A stretch of 38,303 nt of DNA from Humidesulfovibrio sp. (GCF_031082295.1 NZ_JAVHLD010000029.1:1-38303), one strand, 5' to 3'; counted from the first letter of the stretch, positions 23,689 through 31,469 are shown. Numbers and translations: made by a program. The notes: a model not told the origin generated them from the sequence alone.

Positions 23689-24395
23689 CGTGCCCTTGTG
23701 CCGTCGTATTCAAGGTACACGAACTCCAAAAGCTTGGGATGCCACGGGGCGATGATCTGCACCAAAAGCCCAACGGCAGTGGAGGCGAGGACACCATTGG
23801 GCCACACGACTTGCGGCCTGCCGCCCGCAGCTCCGTATGCTTGCGCCTCCTGGGCGAGCCTCTCCTCGGTCACGAGGCCGCAGCACCGCAAGCACGGGCC
23901 ACCAGGCATGGACCGGACCACCTGGCCACTGATCAGAAAACCATTTGGCCCCAAATCGTGCACGTCCATGCCGATGTCGAGGTAAGGGATCAGATGGCGG
24001 CGCGCGAACCGTTCAAGCTGGTCGCGCTCCTTGTAGGAATCCACGGCCCCTACAATGACGTCGCAGACTTTCAGCTCATCCATCGTGGCCAGCCATGTGT
24101 CGGGCACCGCGACTACTCGGGCGTCAGGCTGTACGCCGCGAATGGCACGCTCTGCGATTGTCACTTTCAGAGTCTCTGCTCCGGCATCGGCCAAGGTCCC
24201 GCCCACCAGGCGGTTGGTGTTGGTCAAATCGATTTTGTCGGGGTCGACCAGGACGAATCCGCCCACACCAAGATGCGCGAGTTGCTGGACGACATGGGCC
24301 CCACTGCCCCCGAGGCCGATAAACCCAACCGTGCATTCCCGAAGCAGGCTCTCACTGTCGGGTCCGAGAAAGCTTTGGCGGTCAAGGCGATTCAT
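23685..24395 (-). CDS. ThiF/E1-like adenylyltransferase
   Basis: 236-residue ubiquitin-activating (E1)-like or MoeB/ThiF-type enzyme that would adenylate the C-terminus of a small protein. The nucleotide site is GFIGLGGSGAHV (GxGGSG 27-32). Asp51 in LVDPDKID, Asn60/Arg62 in NTNR, Lys77 and Asp119 (VGAVDS) match the family's ATP and Mg contacts. CLRCC (168-172) could be half of a zinc site or supply the thioester Cys; the usual second CxxC is not seen. The ATG at 24395 is chosen because GGAGG lies five bases before it and it overlaps the JAB stop (ATGA). It sits between the JAB gene and the 78-aa gene. Confidence 0.9.
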   Translation of the reverse strand: MNRLDRQSFLGPDSESLLRECTVGFIGLGGSGAHVVQQLAHLGVGGFVLVDPDKIDLTNTNRLVGGTLADAGAETLKVTIAERAIRGVQPDARVVAVPDTWLATMDELKVCDVIVGAVDSYKERDQLERFARRHLIPYLDIGMDVHDLGPNGFLISGQVVRSMPGGPCLRCCGLVTEERLAQEAQAYGAAGGRPQVVWPNGVLASTAVGLLVQIIAPWHPKLLEFVYLEYDGTRAR

Positions 24396-24895
24396 ATTGT
24401 CCTCCATTTCTTGAGAGGCAAACCCGTCACTGAGAACACGTCAACCGGACGGCAAGGCTGTCGCCGGTCGAACCAGACTTGGCCGTTCGCGGCATCTGTG
24501 GTCAGCACGATGGAGCCATGGACACATTGCGGGGCCACCTTGAAGAAGTCGGGGATGAACTTCGCATTTTCGCGCAGGTCGACTCCGCTGAACCAGGGGA
24601 CGCCGTGCCCACCGTGGCTGTGCACATGGAACAGCGCCACGCGCGAGCCCATGGCCCACTGCAGCGCCTTGCGGATGGCCTCCGGTCCCATCATCGCTCC
24701 GACAGTGCGGTCTGGCAGATAGTCCCCGTCCTCCACCGGCCAGTACTCATGGGCGAGAACCAGCACGTTTTCGGAGGCTGCGGTCAGGCCTGCCGCAATG
24801 AATCCCACGCGTTCCTGCGCGAAGGCATGCGGGCGTCTGAGGTCCGCGCGAATGCGGTTGAGAAGTGTGGCGGTCGTCTTGAAGATGATATTCAT
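24392..24895 (-). CDS. JAB/JAMM-family metallopeptidase (Mov34/MPN/PAD-1-like)
   Basis: 167-residue zinc isopeptidase-type protein. JAMM features are Glu28 (QERVGF), the His cluster FHVHSHGGHG (His90, 92, 94, 97), then Ser103 and Asp106 in FSGVD. The His-to-Asp spacing is one residue longer than in the canonical HxHx10D (counting from His94), so the ligand assignment is not certain. The family removes ubiquitin-like modifiers or trims their precursors. The ATG at 24895 overlaps the preceding small gene (ATATGA), and its own stop overlaps thiF. E1 plus JAB pairs occur in bacterial ubiquitin-like conjugation systems, but no E2-like or ubiquitin-like gene is recognisable here. Confidence 0.85.
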   Translation of the reverse strand: MNIIFKTTATLLNRIRADLRRPHAFAQERVGFIAAGLTAASENVLVLAHEYWPVEDGDYLPDRTVGAMMGPEAIRKALQWAMGSRVALFHVHSHGGHGVPWFSGVDLRENAKFIPDFFKVAPQCVHGSIVLTTDAANGQVWFDRRQPCRPVDVFSVTGLPLKKWRTI

Positions 24896-25140
24896 ATGAG
24901 TACCCTCAAATGGGCGCAGAGCATGGCGGGACATGGCTGTTCCGCCGACACCCCCTGCCAGGGCTGAGCCCACCAGGCCCGGCTGAGGACTTGGTGCTGC
25001 GTCCAATTCTGTCCCTTCCCGTCCACCCTCTCCTTGAAGAGAGCCGTGGCCGAGCAGACTCGCCCGCTTAGGGGCATCTCGTAAACGGGGCCATGCCCGC
25101 CAGGGGGTGACAAGGTCCACATTTTCTTGAGAATCGACAA
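24892..25140 (-). CDS. Small unrecognised protein coupled to the JAB gene
   Basis: The open frame runs from a TTG at 25140, or the ATG at 25122, to a TGA that overlaps the JAB start. It gives 82 or 76 residues (MWTLSPPGGHGPVYEMPLSG...). Neither start has a strong ribosome site. The sequence contains Trp-rich NWTQHQVLSRAWWAQPW and ends CPAMLCAHLRVLI. It lacks a C-terminal Gly-Gly and does not resemble an E2. The coupling is the main support. It might be a divergent modifier, a carrier, or a chance frame in the operon leader. Confidence 0.4.
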   Translation of the reverse strand: MSILKKMWTLSPPGGHGPVYEMPLSGRVCSATALFKERVDGKGQNWTQHQVLSRAWWAQPWQGVSAEQPCPAMLCAHLRVLI

Positions 25141-25165
25141 CAGAAAGAGTTCGTCTCAAAGCCAG

Positions 25166-25194
25166 TTGCATTTTTTCTCTGCTAGTGTATAGTC
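25166..25194 (+). promoter_or_regulatory. Possible promoter for the leader ORF and dksA-like gene
   Basis: TTGCAT near 25167, about 16 bases before TATAGT near 25189. The -10 is good and the -35 weak. It lies about 40 bases before the leader ORF at 25232 and is the only reasonable promoter upstream of the attenuator-like terminator. Confidence 0.4.
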
Positions 25195-25231
25195 AAAACT
25201 TTAGAGGTACATTTTTGCCTGGAGAACACAC

Positions 25232-25333
25232 GTGAAGCGCAGCCAGACCAACATGCACACCATCCCCGCCGTGGCCGGACAGGCCCAGCGGCTGGAGCAC
25301 GTCCTCTTTCTGATGGAGGGGGCCGTCGTGTAG
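25232..25333 (+). CDS. Possible 33-aa leader peptide upstream of the DksA-like gene
   Basis: GTG start with GGAG seven bases upstream opens a 33-residue frame, MKRSQTNMHTIPAVAGQAQR to the end, followed by TAG. It is too short to judge by composition. It lies between a predicted promoter and a strong terminator hairpin placed just before the next gene, a layout like that of leader peptides in attenuation. No run of a single regulatory codon is obvious. Confidence 0.35.
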   Translation: MKRSQTNMHTIPAVAGQAQRLEHVLFLMEGAVV

Positions 25334-25361
25334 CGCGTCACATCCAGGCGCAGGCACGCGG

Positions 25362-25397
25362 GCCCCACCTTTCCGGACGTCGGAAGGTGGGGCTTTT
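25362..25397 (+). terminator. Strong rho-independent terminator or attenuator
   Basis: GCCCCACC-TTTCCG (25362-25375) pairs with CGGAA-GGTGGGGC (25381-25393), giving 13 pairs with one bulged T and a five-base loop, followed by TTTT. The dksA-like start is only 28 bases further on and no promoter fits between. The hairpin may therefore attenuate that gene rather than simply end a transcript. Confidence 0.8.
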
Positions 25398-25425
25398 CAT
25401 TTCACCCGAACACAAGGAGGTTCCC

Positions 25426-25767
25426 ATGACTGCGGAACAGCTATCGCGCTTGCGAGAAATCGTCCAAGCCGAGATCAACGAAATCGTCCAGGCCGTGGCT
25501 GTATGGCGCGACTGCAATGGACAGGACGAGAACGGCGTGCAGCGCATTCAGGATCACACTGCGCGCATGTCCTCGCTCGAATGGAAGTACGGCATGGACC
25601 GCCGCTTCCAGGAACTGTTGCGCCTGCTGTGCCGCATGGAGCACGACGACTTCGGCGTCTGCGAGGAATGCGGAGAGGACATCTCCATAAGGCGGCTGGA
25701 GCTTTTGCCCACCACCTCCTTCTGCTCCACCTGCATGGGCCGCAGGGAGACGGCCCGGGCGGTGTGA
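25426..25767 (+). CDS. DksA/TraR-family C4 zinc-finger protein
   Basis: 113 residues from the ATG at 25426 (AAGGAGG six bases upstream). An N-terminal helical pair (about 1-75) is followed by the zinc finger CEECGEDISIRRLELLPTTS and then FCSTCMG, i.e. CxxC...CxxC, which defines the TraR/DksA family. Such proteins bind RNA polymerase's secondary channel with ppGpp and adjust transcription under stress. It is shorter than E. coli DksA (151 aa) and has no clear DxxDxA tip, so it may be a TraR/YbiI-like relative. A terminator lies directly upstream. Confidence 0.88.
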   Translation: MTAEQLSRLREIVQAEINEIVQAVAVWRDCNGQDENGVQRIQDHTARMSSLEWKYGMDRRFQELLRLLCRMEHDDFGVCEECGEDISIRRLELLPTTSFCSTCMGRRETARAV

Positions 25768-25802
25768 GGGCCTCCCCTCACGCCCCACCACCTGGAGCAG
25801 CC

Positions 25803-26888
25803 ATGAACATCAGACCCAAAGCCATGACCTCCTTGTACCCCACGGATATCCTCTTCCAGACGCCCTGCTGGGCGCGGGTCAAGGCCCGGCTGGGCCTCAG
25901 CCCCAAGGCTTTCGACATACCCGCCGTCGGGCCTGGCAAGGATGTGTTGGTCCTGCTGAAGTCCTTTGGCAACCATAAGCTGGCCCTAGTGCCCCAAGGA
26001 CCGGAGTACGCGCCGTCCGAGGAGCAGTACGGCCCCTTTCTGGAGGACTTCTCCCAGGCCCTGGCGGCCCGGCTTGGGCCGGACGTGGCGTTCATCCGCT
26101 ACGACCTGCCCTGGGCCTCCCCCTACTCCGAGCAACTTGCGCGAGATGGACAGCACGCGATGCCGGAGCCAAGGCTGCGCGAACTGCGCATGAACATGGG
26201 CACCAGTTCCTGGAACATTCGCAAGGCGCCGGAGGACATGACCCCAGCCAATTCCTTGGTGGTGGACCTCACGGGCGAAGAGGCGGACCTGCTCGCACGC
26301 ATGAAGCCCAAGACGCGCTATAATATCGGCCTGGCTCGGCGGAGGGGCGTGGTGGTGCGCCCGGCCTGTGAGGCCGACTTGCCCAGCTTCTACTCCTTGT
26401 ATCGGCAGACTGCGCGGCGCAACGGCTTCGCCCCCAGCGGGGCCGCCCACTTTGCGGCCGTGTTCCAGGGCCGGGCAGACGAACTCCCGGGCCAGGACTT
26501 CCTCTTTCTGCTGGCGCGGCACGGTCGGGATGTGCTGGCCGGGGCCATCGTGGGCGTCTCCGAGGGCACGGCCACCTTCCTTTACGGGGCCTCCTCCGAT
26601 TTCAAGCGCAACCTCATGGCCCCGGCCCTCATGCATTGGGGAGCCATGCGCCTCGCACGCGCACGGGGCTGCTCTCGCTACGACATGGGCGCAGTATCGC
26701 CTGGGGACGACCCGGCCCATCCCTTCCACGGCCTGTACCGGTTCAAGGCTGGCTTCGGTGGCCAGATCGAGTACAGGTCCGGCATGTGGGACTACCCACT
26801 GCGTCACGATGTGTACGCCCTGTATCACGAAGCGGAACTCTGGCGCGGATTGATTGAGAGACGTGGACTGGGCCAGTCGGCACCATGA
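25803..26888 (+). CDS. FemAB/GNAT-like aminoacyltransferase
   Basis: 361 residues from the ATG at 25803 (GGAG five bases upstream, 35 bases after the dksA-like stop, so probably the same operon). It resembles the FemX/FemAB family of peptidoglycan bridge enzymes and related GNAT-fold proteins: TGEEADLLARMKPKTRYNIG followed by LARRRGV is the family's best-conserved central motif. LMAPALMHWGAMRLARARGC and YRFKAGFGGQ follow in the second GNAT domain. It may add amino acids to lipid-linked or other acceptors. In Gram-negative bacteria the substrate is generally unknown. No signal peptide; cytoplasmic. Confidence 0.88.
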   Translation: MNIRPKAMTSLYPTDILFQTPCWARVKARLGLSPKAFDIPAVGPGKDVLVLLKSFGNHKLALVPQGPEYAPSEEQYGPFLEDFSQALAARLGPDVAFIRYDLPWASPYSEQLARDGQHAMPEPRLRELRMNMGTSSWNIRKAPEDMTPANSLVVDLTGEEADLLARMKPKTRYNIGLARRRGVVVRPACEADLPSFYSLYRQTARRNGFAPSGAAHFAAVFQGRADELPGQDFLFLLARHGRDVLAGAIVGVSEGTATFLYGASSDFKRNLMAPALMHWGAMRLARARGCSRYDMGAVSPGDDPAHPFHGLYRFKAGFGGQIEYRSGMWDYPLRHDVYALYHEAELWRGLIERRGLGQSAP

Positions 26889-26950
26889 CCCTGTAGGCGT
26901 CAGCGAATAGGGCAGAAACAATCAGTATAACCATTCAAGGAACTAGACAG

Positions 26951-27172
26951 ATGAAAAACAACAGAAACCTCGCCTCCCAGCCCTCCGGCTCCCCCAAAAA
27001 GCCAAAACGGCCCACCAGTCGAGACCTTACGTTGGCCCGGATAGAAACCGTGCGTCTTTCCCAACGCCAAGAAGGACACTTCGACTGCTTCGGTCGCGCC
27101 GTCGATGGCTATTGTGATCAGGGCGGGTGCACATACCATCCAGAGTGCTTAAGCGTTTCACGTCTACTATGA
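26951..27172 (+). CDS. Small unrecognised Cys-containing protein, 73 aa
   Basis: ATG at 26951 has AAGGAA nine bases upstream. The first 25 residues are basic and Ser/Pro/Lys-rich (disordered). The second half, GHFDCFGRAVDGYCDQGGCTYHPECL, holds four Cys residues and a His that could form a zinc knuckle. I do not recognise the family. It stands alone between the FemAB-like gene and the hemerythrin promoter. Confidence 0.6.
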   Translation: MKNNRNLASQPSGSPKKPKRPTSRDLTLARIETVRLSQRQEGHFDCFGRAVDGYCDQGGCTYHPECLSVSRLL

Positions 27173-27257
27173 CCCATGGCCTTCTGACCTGCCCCCCCTA
27201 AACCTGAGCCTGGGATTTTGTTAGTCTCTGGCCAACGGAACCCATGGTTCACCGGTC

Positions 27258-27286
27258 TGTACAAGGATAGGCGCCTTTGGTATATT
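27258..27286 (+). promoter_or_regulatory. Predicted promoter of the hemerythrin-flavodiiron genes
   Basis: TGTACA (27258-27263), 17-base spacer, TATATT (27281-27286). The transcript would begin about 18 bases before the ATG at 27312, which has AAGGAGG at 27299-27305. Confidence 0.55.
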
Positions 27287-27311
27287 GTGAGTAAGAACAA
27301 GGAGGATCGCC

Positions 27312-27848
27312 ATGCTCGCCACGGACGACTTGCGTGCTGAACACCAGGGCATCTTGAAAATGCTCGCCATTTTGCGGGCTATCGCTGCTGGCCTGAAACC
27401 CGGCGCCCCTCTGCCCCGGAGGCAACTGGGAGACATCCTCGAGTTCTTGCGTGTCTTTGCCGACAAATGCCACCACGGCAAGGAGGAGGACATTCTGTCC
27501 CCTGCGCTGGAGCAGGCCGGCATGCCGCGCCAGGGCGGCCCCATCGCCGTGATGCTGCACGAGCATGAGTTGGGCCGGGGGCACATCCGCGACATGGGCG
27601 CGGCCCTGGAGGCCGGCGACCCCGCCGCCTTCGCCGCAGCCGGCCTGGCCTACGCGGATCTGCTCACCCCGCACATCGCCAAAGAGAACACCGTGCTCTT
27701 CCCCATGGCCGAACGCCTGCTGGGGGCCGAGGCCCTCACAGCCATGCAGGAGGACTTCGAGCGCCTGGAGGCCGAGCGCATCGGCCCCGGCCGGCACGAG
27801 GCCTTCCACGTCCTGCTGGACGAGCTTTCGGCCCTGTACCTTTCCTGA
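27312..27848 (+). CDS. Hemerythrin-domain protein
   Basis: 178-residue four-helix non-haem di-iron protein. Likely iron ligands are His11 (AEHQGI), His54/His55 with Glu59 (CHHGKEEDIL), His83/His85/His91 (LHEHELGRGH) and His121 with Glu125 (HIAKENTVLF), in the usual order for the DUF438/hemerythrin cation-binding family. Such proteins bind oxygen or NO, or repair iron centres. A flavodiiron oxygen reductase gene starts 27 bases later, so a shared role in oxygen or NO defence in an anaerobe is likely. Strong AAGGAGG ribosome site. Cytoplasmic. Confidence 0.9.
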   Translation: MLATDDLRAEHQGILKMLAILRAIAAGLKPGAPLPRRQLGDILEFLRVFADKCHHGKEEDILSPALEQAGMPRQGGPIAVMLHEHELGRGHIRDMGAALEAGDPAAFAAAGLAYADLLTPHIAKENTVLFPMAERLLGAEALTAMQEDFERLEAERIGPGRHEAFHVLLDELSALYLS

Positions 27849-27875
27849 TCACCGCAACCCGACGGAGACGACCCG

Positions 27876-29066
27876 ATGAGTCTGAAGATAACCGACGCCG
27901 TGACCTGGGTGGGCAAACGGGACTGGGAGCTGCGCCGCTTCCACGGCGAGGAGTATTCCACCCACAAGGGCAGCACCTACAACTCCTACCTGGTGCGCGA
28001 CGAGAAGACCGTGCTCCTCGACACGGTCTGGGGCCCCTACGCCCAGGAGTTCGTGCAGCAGCTGGCCGCCACCGTGGACTTGGCGAGCATCGACTTCGTC
28101 GTCATGAACCACGCCGAGCCGGACCACAGCGGCGCGCTGCCGGAGCTGATGCGCCACATCCCGGGCGTGCCCGTGTACTGCACGGCCAACGCCGTGAAAT
28201 CCATCACCGGCCAGCACCACGTCGACCTGAACTTCCAGGTGGTCAAAAGCGGCCAGCGGCTGAGCCTGGGCAAGCGCGAACTCATCTTCATCGAGGCGCC
28301 CATGCTGCACTGGCCGGACACCATGTTCAGCTACCTGACGGGCGAGGACATCCTGTTTTCCAACGACGCCTTCGGGCACCACCTGGCCACGGAGGGCATG
28401 TACAACGACCTGGCCGACCCCTGCGCCCTGGAGGCCGAGTGCCTGAAGTACTACGCCAACATCCTTACGCCCTTCAGCCCGTTGGTGAAGCGCAAGATCG
28501 AGGAGTTCGCGGGCCTGGGGCTGCCGCTCAAGATGATCTGCCCCAGCCATGGCACCATCTGGCGCAAGAACCCCATGTGGATCGTGGGCAAGTACCTGGA
28601 GTGGGCGGGGGACTACCAGGAGGACCAGGTGACCATCGCCTACGACACCATGTGGAACAGCACCCGGCGCATGGCCGAGGCCATCGCCGAGGGCCTGGGC
28701 GAGGCCGCCCCCGGCCTTACGGTGAAGCTCTTCAACGCCGCACGCACGGACAAGAACGACATCATCACCGAGGTCTTCCGCTCCAAGGCCGTGCTCGTGG
28801 GCTCGCCCACCATCAACCGGGGCTTCCTGTCGTCCCTGGGCGGCCTGCTGGAAATGATGCGCGGGCTGGGCTTCAAGAAGAAGAGAGCCGCGGCCTTCGG
28901 CTCCTACGGCTGGAGCGGCGAGAGCGTGAAGATGCTCAACGAGCACCTGCGCCACGCTGGCTTCGAGGTGCCGGACGAGGGCCTGAGTGAGCTGTGGGCT
29001 CCGGACGGCGAAGCGCTGGAGCGCTGCCGTGAGTTCGGGAAGACGTTCGCCTTGATGCTTGGCTAG
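27876..29066 (+). CDS. roo: Flavodiiron protein (rubredoxin:oxygen/NO oxidoreductase)
   Basis: 396-residue flavodiiron protein that reduces oxygen to water or NO to nitrous oxide, taking electrons from rubredoxin in Desulfovibrio. The metallo-beta-lactamase-like N-terminal domain carries the di-iron ligands His79-x-Glu81-x-Asp83-His84 (HAEPDH), His145, Asp164 and His225 (SHGTIW). The C-terminal flavodoxin domain (from about residue 250) starts VTIAYDTMWNSTRRMA, the FMN phosphate loop, with the SPTINRGFL and GSYGWSGE loops after it. Length and motifs match Roo. GGAGACG precedes the start. No rubredoxin gene is next to it. It is probably cotranscribed with the hemerythrin gene. Confidence 0.94.
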   Translation: MSLKITDAVTWVGKRDWELRRFHGEEYSTHKGSTYNSYLVRDEKTVLLDTVWGPYAQEFVQQLAATVDLASIDFVVMNHAEPDHSGALPELMRHIPGVPVYCTANAVKSITGQHHVDLNFQVVKSGQRLSLGKRELIFIEAPMLHWPDTMFSYLTGEDILFSNDAFGHHLATEGMYNDLADPCALEAECLKYYANILTPFSPLVKRKIEEFAGLGLPLKMICPSHGTIWRKNPMWIVGKYLEWAGDYQEDQVTIAYDTMWNSTRRMAEAIAEGLGEAAPGLTVKLFNAARTDKNDIITEVFRSKAVLVGSPTINRGFLSSLGGLLEMMRGLGFKKKRAAAFGSYGWSGESVKMLNEHLRHAGFEVPDEGLSELWAPDGEALERCREFGKTFALMLG

Positions 29067-29071
29067 GATAT

Positions 29072-29100
29072 TTCACTAAAGTCGATTCCAAGTCTACAAT
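29072..29100 (+). promoter_or_regulatory. Predicted promoter of the GGDEF gene
   Basis: TTCACT (29072-29077), 17-base spacer, TACAAT (29095-29100), immediately after the roo stop and about 24 bases before the ATG at 29124. Confidence 0.5.
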
Positions 29101-29123
29101 GGTCAACATCCAAGGTGTTGACT

Positions 29124-30335
29124 ATGGACGAACATTTCCCGGAGCAAACTCGTATGTGGTTTTCCTGGTCGCAAACACTCTATGGCAGGCTCACCTTGCG
29201 ATATTGCTTGGCGTTGGGAATGGTTGCCGTGCTCATTCTCCTTGGCTACTGGCTGGAGCGGACCAAGGTGCATGACGAAAGATTGAGTGAGTACATGTTC
29301 AACCTGGCAGCTCGTCAGCGCATGCTCACGCAACGCGTGGAGGTACTGCTACTCCGTGCCATGCAGGCCAAAGCTGATCAACAGGTCGGCCTGCTGAGGG
29401 AACACGGTGTCGTGTTAGACCAATACACAACCGCCCACGAGCAACTATTGCATGGCCCGGCCCGAGACTTGGGAATGACCGAGAATTCCTTAGTTTTTGT
29501 AGATTCTCGTAATCGCGGCACCAAGTATGATGCGCTTGCTCACGAATTTATCTCGTTGGCTCGTGTCTCGGCGGAGGAGATAGGCAAGGCAGGCAGTCTA
29601 AAGTCTCCCGTGCTGGAACTGGAACGGCTGACTCGACTGGGGGATGACCTCTTGGCGAGCCATGACATGCTCGTGAAGGAACTGCAGGACCAGGGGACGG
29701 TCCTGCAACGGCGTCGCGATTGGCTCCTGGCCGGCATCAGTCTTTCTGGCTTGGCAACCCTGCTCGCATCCGGTTTGTTCCTCTTTCGTCCCATGGCGGC
29801 CAGCGTGGCCCACTCCCAGGCGAGTCTCGAGGCCATGAATATCAGACTGCAGGAGCAGGCCACCTGCGATCCCTTGACTGGGGCTTACAACCGCCGGTAT
29901 TGGGCGCAGGTACTCCCCCACGAAATGGCCAGGGCCGGACGCCAGAATACCCTGCTATGCCTCATTATGGTCGATCTGGACCATTTCAAACATGTCAACG
30001 ACACGTATGGGCATCCAAGAGGTGACCAGGTGCTCAAAGAATTGGCCAAGCGCCTGCGCAAAAGCGTGCGCGCCACCGATACCTTGTTTCGCCTTGGAGG
30101 CGAAGAATTCGCCGTGCTCATGCCGGGCACAGACCTCGAGCAGGGGGGGGCCGTCGCAGAAAAGCTGCGTGTTCGAGTGGCAGCACAACCAATGGCCGGA
30201 GATTTGGAAATAACGGCCAGCTTTGGGGTGAGCATAACCAGAGGCCAGGAACCGCAAGAGGATTTCATATGCCGTGCGGATGAGGCCTTGTACGCGGCAA
30301 AGACCAAGGGCAGGAATAGGGTGGAGACCGCCTAG
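29124..30335 (+). CDS. Membrane diguanylate cyclase (GGDEF) with PilJ-type sensor
   Basis: Makes cyclic-di-GMP. I prefer the ATG at 29124 (AAGGTG seven bases upstream) to an in-frame TTG nine bases earlier. TM1 is at about residues 25-45 (LGMVAVLILLGYWL). The periplasmic part begins with NLAARQRMLTQRVEVLLLRA, the signature of the type IV pili methyl-accepting (PilJ/NIT-like) four-helix sensor. TM2 is at about 205-225, followed by a short linker and the GGDEF domain starting DPLTGAYNRRYW. The active site is GGEEF, and an RxxD inhibitory site (RATD) lies five residues before it, so the enzyme should be active and feedback-inhibited. It lies next to the oxygen/NO defence genes; the sensed signal is unknown. 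Confidence 0.92.
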   Translation: MDEHFPEQTRMWFSWSQTLYGRLTLRYCLALGMVAVLILLGYWLERTKVHDERLSEYMFNLAARQRMLTQRVEVLLLRAMQAKADQQVGLLREHGVVLDQYTTAHEQLLHGPARDLGMTENSLVFVDSRNRGTKYDALAHEFISLARVSAEEIGKAGSLKSPVLELERLTRLGDDLLASHDMLVKELQDQGTVLQRRRDWLLAGISLSGLATLLASGLFLFRPMAASVAHSQASLEAMNIRLQEQATCDPLTGAYNRRYWAQVLPHEMARAGRQNTLLCLIMVDLDHFKHVNDTYGHPRGDQVLKELAKRLRKSVRATDTLFRLGGEEFAVLMPGTDLEQGGAVAEKLRVRVAAQPMAGDLEITASFGVSITRGQEPQEDFICRADEALYAAKTKGRNRVETA

Positions 30336-30364
30336 GGGCGGAACTATACGCTTTTTCAGCCACC

Positions 30365-30397
30365 GTGCAGGACTGCCGCTCTACCTGCACGTTTTGC
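30365..30397 (+). terminator. Weak terminator after the GGDEF gene
   Basis: GTGCAGG (30365-30371) pairs with CCTGCAC (30384-30390), followed by GTTTTG. Long loop and a short T run, 30 bases after the stop codon. Confidence 0.45.
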
Positions 30398-30810
30398 ATC
30401 GGTCATGCAGCGTTCGCAAAGCCACGGGGGTACAAAAAACGAATCGCTTGGTGTGCCCAGCGCAGACATCATTGCAAAAGCCGTCCAACGCGTCGCCCAA
30501 ACGCACTGGACGGCTTTTCTTTTGTCCCCCAGTCGCAACCTTCAGAGGCAATTTCTACGACCAGCCGTTTCGGCGTCTCGGCATGGGGGGAGTGACCCCC
30601 CCAAGTATCAAGCGGGATGCCCAAAGCTTCGACTGTCTTCGTGGGAATCGTGTTGATGCCGGTGAGAGAACAATGGTCCCCTCGCTGGCTGCGAACTGTC
30701 ATTCCGCCGCAACTGCGAAGGCGCGCACTTGGGCATTGGTCTACTCTCCATATGGGCATCCAGTCTGGAACGAGCAATGGCAATTGGGCACTATTACTCC
30801 CGGCGCGGTA
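30398..30810. other. Intergenic region with a second terminator, no gene supported
   Basis: AAAAGCCGTCCA (30476-30487) pairs with TGGACGGCTTTT (30507-30518) and is followed by CTTTTG: a good terminator without an obvious gene just upstream. A short unannotated RNA between 30400 and 30520 is possible. Short frames here look random. No tRNA found. Confidence 0.5.
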
Positions 30811-30857
30811 TTGACAACAGATTGGCTGGGCACTAGTTAGTGTTCAACCACTAACTA
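30811..30857 (+). promoter_or_regulatory. TetR-gene promoter with operator palindrome
   Basis: TTGACA (30811-30816) lies 17 bases before TAGTTA (30834-30839). A perfect nine-base inverted repeat, TAGTTAGTG (30834-30842) and CACTAACTA (30849-30857) with spacer TTCAAC, covers the -10 and start region. It ends 12 bases before the TetR start codon, the classic place for autorepression. Confidence 0.75.
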
Positions 30858-30869
30858 CGGAAGGCATTC

Positions 30870-31469
30870 GTGGCCATACGCAAGAACAGCATCGACAGAA
30901 AGACGGAGATCGTGGCAGCAACCCTCGATCTCGTCGCCGAACTCGGACCAGAAGGCGTGACGACCCAGGCGGTGGCCGGACGGGTCGGCATCACCCAGGC
31001 CGGAGTGTTCCGACATTTTCCGGCCAAGCGCGATCTTTGGCTCACTGTTGCGGAATGGACCGTGACGGAGGCCCGACGCCGCTGGTCCGAGGCTTGTCGG
31101 AACGAAGAAAGTCCCCTCGCGAGCATCAGGCGGGTCATAGAGGCGCACCTCCAATTCATACAGGGCACTCCTGCGATCCATTCCCTTATCTTCTCACGTG
31201 AGCTGCACACCCAGAACGAGGAGCTGCGCCAGGTCTTTCACAACATGGCCAAGGATTTCCATGCCGTGCTGACGGACTTGTCGCGCCAGGCCCAGGCAGC
31301 CGCAGATCTGCCCGGAAACATAGCGCCCCAGGAAATCGCCAAGCTGTTGTTGTCATTGCCTTCCGGGCTGGCCACTCAATGGTCTCTCAGCGGCCGTTCC
31401 TTCGACCTCGCTGAAGAGGGCCGCAGGCTTTTGGAAATCTTGCTCGACTGCCTGCACAAGGCACGTTGA
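30870..31469 (+). CDS. TetR-family transcriptional repressor
   Basis: 199 residues from the GTG at 30870 (GGAAGG six bases upstream). The N-terminal helix-turn-helix is typical: EIVAATLDLVAELGPEGVTT then VAGRVGITQAGVFRHFPAK (recognition helix about 40-48). The C-terminal helical domain (about 60-199) would bind an inducer and dimerise. It is first in a run with the HlyD-like adaptor, FtsX-like permease and ATPase genes (gap of 18 bases to the next start), and the palindrome upstream is its likely operator. It therefore probably represses its own exporter operon. The inducer is unknown. Confidence 0.93.
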   Translation: MAIRKNSIDRKTEIVAATLDLVAELGPEGVTTQAVAGRVGITQAGVFRHFPAKRDLWLTVAEWTVTEARRRWSEACRNEESPLASIRRVIEAHLQFIQGTPAIHSLIFSRELHTQNEELRQVFHNMAKDFHAVLTDLSRQAQAAADLPGNIAPQEIAKLLLSLPSGLATQWSLSGRSFDLAEEGRRLLEILLDCLHKAR

